A stretch of 64,000 nucleotides of DNA from Terriglobales bacterium (GTDB taxonomy: Bacteria > Acidobacteriota > Terriglobia > Terriglobales > Acidobacteriaceae). Each line of letters begins with the position of its first letter. Positions within the stretch are counted from its first letter, which is position 1. Position numbers and translations under genes: made by a program. Of this stretch, positions 58,629 through 64,000 are shown in pieces. The notes beneath the pieces are model-generated. The model searched no databases, was not told the origin of the DNA, and saw only the letters and a program-made list of their open reading frames with translations. The stretch covers positions 496,001 through 560,000 of the forward strand of contig JAICSO010000002.1 of the NCBI GenBank assembly GCA_025936825.1, read 5' to 3'.

Positions 58629-59249
58629 ATGGCAAAAACCGCACGAAAGTCCGCGAAGAAATCCCAGACACGAACACAAACAGTCGCCAAGAAATCCGCA
58701 AAAACGAAAGCGCGCGTGCTTTCATCGCGAGTCGCGTATGAAGGCCCGGCGTTCTGGGTCACGACCGACATGGTGCAGGAGCCGAGCGGGATCCGTGCGC
58801 GGCGGGACATTGTGCGGCACTCAGGATCCGTGGTCATTCTAGCCGTGGAGGAAAGCCAGGCGGAACCTCGGGTTCTGCTGGAGCGCCAGTATCGCCATGC
58901 TGCAGGACGATATCTGCTGGAACTTCCCGCCGGACGAATCGATGAAGGCGAGGCTGAACTGAAGGCTGCCAAACGCGAACTGCTGGAAGAAACCGGCTAC
59001 ACCGCCCGGAGTTGGAAACGGGTGCTCTACTTCTGGGCGAGTCCGGGTTTCGTGGCGGAATCGATGGCCATCTTCTTGGCCCGGGACCTCACGCCGGGAG
59101 CAGCTCAGCCGGAAGCCGACGAGGCTATCGAACTAAAACTGGTGCCGCTGAGTGAAGCGGTCGAGATGGTGGTTAAAGGCAAGATCCACGACGGCAAGAC
59201 CATCTCGGGCGTGCTCTGGCTGCACGCCCAGCAGAATCAGTCGCTGTAG
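58629..59249 (+). CDS. NUDIX hydrolase, ADP-ribose pyrophosphatase-like
   Basis: 206 residues from the ATG at 58629; an earlier in-frame start at 58566 is less likely. After a Lys/Ala-rich tail (KTARKSAKKSQTRTQTVAKK) the NUDIX fold begins: SGSVVILAVEESQAEPRVLLERQYRHAAGRYLLELPAGRIDEGEAELKAAKRELLEETGY. The NUDIX box G-x5-E-x7-RELLEET-G is complete (about 101-123). The ADP-ribose-type ending SPGFVAESMAIFLARDLTPG follows. It likely hydrolyses ADP-ribose or related sugars in the cytosol. Confidence 0.92.
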   Translation: MAKTARKSAKKSQTRTQTVAKKSAKTKARVLSSRVAYEGPAFWVTTDMVQEPSGIRARRDIVRHSGSVVILAVEESQAEPRVLLERQYRHAAGRYLLELPAGRIDEGEAELKAAKRELLEETGYTARSWKRVLYFWASPGFVAESMAIFLARDLTPGAAQPEADEAIELKLVPLSEAVEMVVKGKIHDGKTISGVLWLHAQQNQSL

Positions 59250-59305
59250 ACCAGTCCGTCATCGGACACTAGGTATTTTCGTGCCAAGCTAAAGTCTTTC
59301 CCGTC

Positions 59306-59336
59306 TTGACACTGGACTACCCCTCTGCCGCACAAT
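59306..59336 (+). promoter_or_regulatory. Candidate promoter of the cold-shock gene
   Basis: A consensus TTGACA at 59306-59311 is followed after 19 bases by CACAAT. The spacing is longer than ideal. Confidence 0.35.
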
Positions 59337-59389
59337 GGCGTCAAATGACGCTTGGTGTTCAGGGTTGAGAGCACCAGCAGGGGGAGTAC

Positions 59390-59599
59390 GTGGATCGCTT
59401 GAAAGGTACAGTGAAGTGGTTCAATAACGCCAAAGGATACGGCTTTATCGGCAGAGACGATGGGCCGGACGTGTTCGTTCACTATAGCGCCATCAGTTCC
59501 GAAGGCTACAAGAGCCTGCAAGAAGGCGATGCGGTGGAGTTCGAGATCGTGCAAGGCCAGAAAGGACCGCAAGCCGCGAACGTGAGCAAAGCGCAGTGA
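59390..59599 (+). CDS. Cold-shock domain protein
   Basis: 69 residues from the GTG at 59390 with a GGGGGAG ribosome site. A single cold-shock OB fold: [20 protein letters not shown] (RNP1 KGYGFI), [10 protein letters not shown] (RNP2) and [24 protein letters not shown]. These proteins bind single-stranded RNA and DNA and act as RNA chaperones. The family gene symbol would be csp/cspA, but orthology to a specific member is not shown. Probably monocistronic. Confidence 0.94.
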   Translation: MDRLKGTVKWFNNAKGYGFIGRDDGPDVFVHYSAISSEGYKSLQEGDAVEFEIVQGQKGPQAANVSKAQ

Positions 59600-59634
59600 C
59601 AGCTCTGCTGCCCCTCTTCTGACAGTTCAGTATT

Positions 59635-61209
59635 TCATTTGGTGTCGCCGTGCGCGTCCTCCGGGGCGAGAAGGGCGTAGCTTACGAAGGCGACGGTCTT
59701 GCTGTCGGGTGACCAGGACGGCACGTTGATAGTTCCCTGCCCGCCGAACAGCTTTGCTAGTTCGGTGATCTTCTTATCTTCTAAGTTCATCAGCCGCAGC
59801 ATGACATTCTTGTTTTCCGGATGGCCGGTGACGTCGCGCTGGTAAGTGAGGAACACCATCCATTTGCCGTCGGGCGAGATGTGCGGGAACCAGTTGTTGT
59901 AATCGTCGGAGAAGACCTGCTCCTGATCGCTGCCGTCGGACTTCATGCGCCAGATCTGCATGTGGCCGCTGCGCTCGGAATTGAAGTAGATGTATTGGCC
60001 ATCGCGTGAATACTCGGAGCCGTCGTCGAGGCCTTTGGAGGTGGTGAGGCGAGTCTCGTCGCCGCCGGAGACCGGGATGGTGTAGATGTCGAAGTCGCCG
60101 TTGCGCTGGCCTACAAACGCGAGCGTCTTGCCGTCTGGCGACCAGCCATGCCAGTAGGACGGTCCAGTTTTCGTGATCTGGCGAGGCGCGCCGCCGGTGA
60201 TGGGAACGGTGTAGACGAGTGAGTCGTGCGCGGGCTTGCCGTCCGGGGATTTGGTTTCCTGTGAGTTGTCGCTGATGGCGAGTTGCGTGCCATCGGGCGA
60301 GATGCCGTGGTCGTTGTTCAGGCGGTTCTGCGCGCCAGTGTTGATGACTTCGGGCGTGCCGCCTTTCACAGACAGTCTTTCGAGATGGCCGTTGCGGTTG
60401 AAGAGGAAATAGGAGCCGTCGCGTGTCCAATTGGGCGCTTCGAAGCGGCCTGCTGCGTAGTACACCACCTGGCGATCGGTGGAGTTGGCTGCAACCGTTT
60501 CCAGCGTGCTGACGAGAACAGGAGAGCCATTTGATGCCGAGATATTTCGTAGCTGCACGTTGCTGAATAGGGCTTCCTGCGTGTCGTTCTTGTCGTGGGC
60601 ACAGACGCCGATTCCCACATAGAAGTCCCCTTGCAGTGGGACGCGAATGGATTCTCCGTCATAATGCGGAGTCTCACCAGGTTTCCCTACGAACATGTAC
60701 AGGTACTCTCCGCGGCGCACAAGTTTTAGTTGAATGGGCGGCAAGGGACTGCTCGGCGCCGCAGCGTTTGCATCTGCTGGCGACAGACTCGATTTGATCT
60801 CGTGCGTGGTTCCACCGTTCTGATCGCGGTATTGCAGCGCGAGCAAGCCATTTCCGTGTAACGCAATGTCGGCGTATACGGAATCCACGTTCAGTGATGT
60901 GCGGAAAATCAGACCCGCTTTCTTGTGCGGATTGCCGGTGCTATTGGGGAACGAGACGTTCGCAGTGAGTTCGACATCGCCTGACACTTTCTTCCATGCA
61001 AACTGGAATGCGTCCTGGGTGGACCACATGTTCTCGCCGCTGCCGCGGAGGGTGTAGGTTGCTTTCGAGGGGTCGAAGGTGGCCGAGCCGGGATGGAGAA
61101 CCGTGCCGACATCCTGGTGATTTTCGAAGATACCGAGTGGGTTCTGTGCATTCGCCACCGTTGTGGCGAAGATGAGGACGACAAAAAGAACGGAATGAGA
61201 ACGCTGCAT
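59635..61209 (-). CDS. Exported TolB-like beta-propeller protein with a DUF1349-type lectin domain
   Basis: 524 residues from the ATG at 61209 (GGAG upstream); signal peptide at about 1-22 (ending TVANAQ). The N-terminal 200 residues form a concanavalin-like sandwich (FENHQDVGTVLHPGSATFDPSK ... FQFAWKKVSGDVELTANVSFPNS ... KKAGLIFRTSLNVDSVYADI). The rest is a PD40/WD40-type propeller with repeats such as PNWTRDGSYFLFNRNGHLERL, HGWSPDGKTLAFVGQRNGDFDIYTI, SRDGQYIYFNSERSGHMQIWRM and SPDGKWMVFLTYQRD. TolB-type propellers bind partners or glycans. Function unknown; several relatives occur in acidobacteria next to glycan-related genes. Confidence 0.88.
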   Translation of the reverse strand: MQRSHSVLFVVLIFATTVANAQNPLGIFENHQDVGTVLHPGSATFDPSKATYTLRGSGENMWSTQDAFQFAWKKVSGDVELTANVSFPNSTGNPHKKAGLIFRTSLNVDSVYADIALHGNGLLALQYRDQNGGTTHEIKSSLSPADANAAAPSSPLPPIQLKLVRRGEYLYMFVGKPGETPHYDGESIRVPLQGDFYVGIGVCAHDKNDTQEALFSNVQLRNISASNGSPVLVSTLETVAANSTDRQVVYYAAGRFEAPNWTRDGSYFLFNRNGHLERLSVKGGTPEVINTGAQNRLNNDHGISPDGTQLAISDNSQETKSPDGKPAHDSLVYTVPITGGAPRQITKTGPSYWHGWSPDGKTLAFVGQRNGDFDIYTIPVSGGDETRLTTSKGLDDGSEYSRDGQYIYFNSERSGHMQIWRMKSDGSDQEQVFSDDYNNWFPHISPDGKWMVFLTYQRDVTGHPENKNVMLRLMNLEDKKITELAKLFGGQGTINVPSWSPDSKTVAFVSYALLAPEDAHGDTK

Positions 61210-61261
61210 AATCGTTTTTCTCCTGCGGAGTAGCACTATACAGGAAATGTAATGCCACGAA

Positions 61262-61328
61262 AAAGCAGGTTCCTCGACTCCGCAGGATCGTTCGCTGGGC
61301 GAACGATCCTGCTTCGCTCGGAATGACA
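61262..61328. repeat. Hairpin repeat, GCTCGGAATGACA type
   Basis: GCAGGATCGTTCGC and GCGAACGATCCTGC form a 14-bp stem, followed by TTCGCTCGGAATGACA. Related to 25430-25487. Confidence 0.75.
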
Positions 61329-61376
61329 GTGAAGAGAGAGCGTGACCTGGCTGCAGGAATTAATTCCTTCCACCGA

Positions 61377-62987
61377 TTACTTGGTCAGCTCGGAGATCTG
61401 GACGTCGTAGTCCTGCAACAGGCTTCCAGTAGCGTTGTGCAGAGTCGCAATTGCGGTTTGGTAGTCCACCTCGGATTGCAGTAGGGTCGCTTGGGCAGTT
61501 GCGACACGAGTTTGGGCATCTAGTTGGAAGAAGACATTTTCGGTGCCGAGCTGGGCTTTGCGCTGCTCGGCGGCAAGCATCTTCTGAGCAAGATCGAGTG
61601 CGGTCTTCCCTGCTGCAATTGACAGCTTCGCCTGCTCGAGCTGGTGCACGGCATTCGCCACTTCCTGCGTGATCTGCTCGCGTGCCTGCTGCGCCGAATA
61701 GAGGTCGCGGTGGCGATCGACGAGCGCCGTTCCCATGTCAGCCTGGGCAGCACGGTTTTTGATCGGAAGGTTCAGTGTGAGACTGGCGCCGTAGCCCGGA
61801 AATCCGAAGTTGAAGAGTTGATTGAGCGAGGTGCCTAAGCCACCGCGTGTCATGATGCCGCCGAAATTCGAGTTTCCGCCAACGCCGCTACCCTGATAAA
61901 ACGCCTGCAACTGCAGATCAGGCAAAAGTTGATTGTGAGCCAGACGAATGCTGGTATCGTCAGCGGCCAGCGCCTGCTGCCAGGCGAGGACTTCCGGCCT
62001 GGTTTCGACAGCTTGCTTTAGAGCGGTAGCGACGTCGACGGTGAGGAGTTCCCCTTGTGGCTCGGGCTGTTCGGTGGCGTCAATGTCAAGCGCCTCAATG
62101 TAGGGATCCTGGTTGGCACCAATCGTCAGGCGAAGGTTCTCTTCCGCCTGCTTGACGGCGTAGTCGGCCTGAATCACTTGCAGACGGCGGGAGGCGACTT
62201 CCGACTCAGATCTGTAGATGTCGAGCGGCGGCAGAGCGCCGAGTTCCAGTGCGCGCTTGTCGTGCTGGTAGGTGGAGTCGGCGGCGTCCTGCGACTTGCG
62301 GGCGACGTCGAGATTGTTGTGAGCGCGGACCAGGTCCCAATATCGCGTGATCGCTTGCAGCAGGGCGGCATTGACTTGCGCCTTAAACGCGGACCGCGAG
62401 GTTTGCAGATTCGTGCGGGCAATCACGACCGGCGCGGTGTTGGCGAAGCGCCAGCGATTGCGCAGCAGCGGCTGGGTGACCTGGATGTTCAAAAAGGATT
62501 GATAGTAGGGATTCAGAAAGTAGAAGCCGCTGTTGCTCGAATCTTTGGTGCTGTTCATCCCGATCTGCAAGTTCGTGCCTGTTGGCAGCGTCTGGCTGTA
62601 GTTCAACTGGGCGGACTGGTTTAAGTCGTTGAACGTTCCGGCCCCCTGGATCTGGCTGAAACCGGGATAAGAACTGTGGCGGGCGGAGAAAACCGATTGG
62701 AACTTCGGATCAAATGGCTGGAAGGACCTCAGCAAGGTGAATTTCGCGCTCTCAACCGAGGCTTCCTGCACGTGGATGGCGCTATTGTTCTCGAGGGCAA
62801 GAACGATGGCGTCGTGAAGAGCGAGCTTCAGCTTGCCGTCGACGACATAGTCGTGGAGGTGTTGCGGAGTGGCGGCTTTGGGCGAGCGCACCTGCGCAGT
62901 GAGCAATCCACGGTAGGTTTCGTTGGATTGCGCGGAAGCAGTGAAAGATGATGCAAGCAAGAGAAAGCAGATGAGACGGAGTTTCAT
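61377..62987 (-). CDS. TolC-family outer membrane protein
   Basis: 536 residues from the ATG at 62987 with a GGGAGG ribosome site; signal peptide at about 1-19. The two TolC repeats are seen in DGKLKLALHDAIVLALENNSAIHVQEASVESAKFTLLRSFQPFDPKFQ and, after LSPD-type segments, LPIKNRAAQADMGTALVDRHRDLYSAQQAREQITQEVANAVHQLEQAKLSIAAG. It lies 49 bases after the MacB-type permease in the same direction, so it is probably its outer-membrane exit duct. The adaptor of this pair is not in the window. Confidence 0.9.
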   Translation of the reverse strand: MKLRLICFLLLASSFTASAQSNETYRGLLTAQVRSPKAATPQHLHDYVVDGKLKLALHDAIVLALENNSAIHVQEASVESAKFTLLRSFQPFDPKFQSVFSARHSSYPGFSQIQGAGTFNDLNQSAQLNYSQTLPTGTNLQIGMNSTKDSSNSGFYFLNPYYQSFLNIQVTQPLLRNRWRFANTAPVVIARTNLQTSRSAFKAQVNAALLQAITRYWDLVRAHNNLDVARKSQDAADSTYQHDKRALELGALPPLDIYRSESEVASRRLQVIQADYAVKQAEENLRLTIGANQDPYIEALDIDATEQPEPQGELLTVDVATALKQAVETRPEVLAWQQALAADDTSIRLAHNQLLPDLQLQAFYQGSGVGGNSNFGGIMTRGGLGTSLNQLFNFGFPGYGASLTLNLPIKNRAAQADMGTALVDRHRDLYSAQQAREQITQEVANAVHQLEQAKLSIAAGKTALDLAQKMLAAEQRKAQLGTENVFFQLDAQTRVATAQATLLQSEVDYQTAIATLHNATGSLLQDYDVQISELTK

Positions 62988-63036
62988 TCGTCCTCCCACA
63001 GAAATGCGATCGGGCCCCGACTGCGGTATTGCTAGG

Positions 63037-64000
63037 TCATTCGTAGCGGATGGCTTCAACGGGATCGAGACGCGCGGCTTTCATCGCCGGATAAATGCCG
63101 AAGATCAGTCCCACGCTGATAGAGACGACGAAGGCGAGGATGATCGAGAACGCGGTCACGATCGTAGACCAACCCGCGAGCCAAGCGATGAGGCGCGACA
63201 TGAAGACGCCAAAGATAATGCCGAAACTTCCGCCGACGAATGAGATGATCGTGGCCTCGACTACAAACTGGCGCACGATGTCGAACTGACGCGCGCCCAC
63301 AGCGCGGCGCACCCCGATCTCGCGCGTGCGTTCCAGGATGCTAGCCAACATGATGTTCATGATCCCAATCCCGCCGACGAGCAAGGAAATGGACGCAATA
63401 GCGACCATCACGGCGTTGAACAGGCGCTCGGTGCGGCGCTGTTCGGCCAGCAGTTCCGCGGGAACAATCACGCTGAAGTCCCCGGCGGAGTGGTGGCTCC
63501 AGTTCAGAATGGCGCGCACGACCTGCGCGACTTGCGGCACATCGGCGGTATCGGCCAGATGGAGATAGATGCCGTCGATTTCATCGCGAACATTACTGTA
63601 ACTGTCTTCAAGGCGCAGAATGGCAGCATTGAGAGGGACGTACACAACATTGTTCAGGTCCTGCGAGGGGACTCCGGCGACTTCGGTTTGCGAACTGAGC
63701 TGAGGGCTGGCTACACCGATCACTTGAAACCATTGCTGGTTCAGCTTGACGTATTGACCGATGGGATCGGCGGCACCAAACAAGTTCGACTTGGCACCTG
63801 CTCCGAGGACGCAGATGGAACGCGCGTGACTCTCTTCGTCAGGGCTGAAGAAACGGCCCTGGATCAGATGCAGTCCCGCAATGTCCGTGTAGTTGGCCGC
63901 GACGCCATAAACGACGGGAGGATCCTGCTGCGACTTAGGAATCGTTTTGCTCGGAGTAAAGCGCTTGCGCGGAGTAGCGGCAGCAATGTCGTCAACATCG
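63037..64000 (-). CDS. MacB-type ABC transporter permease (partial, N-terminus missing)
   Basis: The frame is open from 63037 to the right edge of the window, so the gene continues beyond 64000. The visible 320 residues hold the periplasmic MacB_PCD domain (DVDDIAAATPRKRF ... GLHLIQGRFFSPDEESHARSICVLGAGAKSNLF) and an FtsX permease domain with FNAVMVAIASISLLVGGIGIMNIMLASILERTREIGVRRAVGAR, QFVVEATIISFVGGSFGIIFGVFMS and the end IFGIYPAMKAARLDPVEAIRYE. Members pump macrolides, lipoproteins or peptides. The TolC gene follows within 50 bases. Confidence 0.93.
   Translation of the reverse strand, partial: DVDDIAAATPRKRFTPSKTIPKSQQDPPVVYGVAANYTDIAGLHLIQGRFFSPDEESHARSICVLGAGAKSNLFGAADPIGQYVKLNQQWFQVIGVASPQLSSQTEVAGVPSQDLNNVVYVPLNAAILRLEDSYSNVRDEIDGIYLHLADTADVPQVAQVVRAILNWSHHSAGDFSVIVPAELLAEQRRTERLFNAVMVAIASISLLVGGIGIMNIMLASILERTREIGVRRAVGARQFDIVRQFVVEATIISFVGGSFGIIFGVFMSRLIAWLAGWSTIVTAFSIILAFVVSISVGLIFGIYPAMKAARLDPVEAIRYE

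Overview
The window looks like a chromosomal stretch of a soil-type acidobacterium (Acidobacteriota, Terriglobia/Koribacter-like). This rests on the gene set (HpnJ hopanoid enzyme, HAF-repeat exported proteins, an M13 peptidase, many signal-peptide proteins with lipocalin- or TolB-like folds), on moderately high GC, and on intergenic space full of dispersed hairpin repeats. Above all it holds a class II tRNA-like gene with an 8/4 acceptor/T-stem layout, a form reported from Acidobacteria. The assignment is inference; no rRNA is present.

Region by region. 1-3118: the 3' end of groEL, a RelB/ParE-type toxin-antitoxin pair, and several decayed copies of the groEL tail alternating with a dispersed inverted repeat. 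3.4-14.9 kb: mostly exported or envelope proteins (truncated methyltransferase, rhodanese plus TlpA-like thioredoxin, lipoprotein, MarR regulator with membrane partner, alpha/beta hydrolase, M23 peptidase, PAP2 phosphatase, two-domain cupredoxin). 15-20 kb: a repeat-rich zone holding the unusual tRNA, a HAF-repeat protein and a cysteine-protease/lipoprotein pair. 19.9-27.5 kb: an Ntn-hydrolase-like protein, pdxS, a 67-bp tandem array, an MFS transporter, a stand-alone LigD-type ligase domain, a thioesterase, a cytochrome c and an orphan CoxIII. 27.7-42.3 kb: M13 peptidase, P460 cytochrome, hpnJ with two half-size EamA proteins, an efflux operon (adaptor, TPR, TolC), queF, a RibD-like reductase, a degenerate metallo-beta-lactamase, and an MFS/glycosyltransferase pair. 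42.4-44.2 kb: a broken REP-associated transposase between REP palindromes, then repeats. 44.2-64 kb: STAS/anti-sigma pair, cytochrome c, galT, mutS, a nagZ-anmK peptidoglycan-recycling operon, DUF1697, a peptide-binding lipoprotein, TraB/GumN, YmdB-type phosphodiesterase, HAD, Rossmann/DUF2520, NUDIX, cold-shock protein, a TolB-like propeller, and a TolC plus MacB-type permease running off the end.

Functional links visible in the sequence: nagZ and anmK (start and stop overlap) recycle cell-wall sugars; the rhodanese/TlpA pair and the cupredoxin point to periplasmic sulfur and copper chemistry; the STAS protein and the HATPase kinase form a partner-switching module; the TolC-containing clusters are envelope exporters. 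Several genes have a -10-like hexamer 6-10 bases before the start codon and no Shine-Dalgarno, suggesting leaderless mRNAs.

The most interesting locus is at 15487-15676: an 89-nt class II tRNA-like RNA with an 8-bp acceptor stem, 4-bp T stem, 4-nt D loop, long variable arm and anticodon GCG. It is followed by a tail complementary to its own D and anticodon arms and then an intrinsic terminator.
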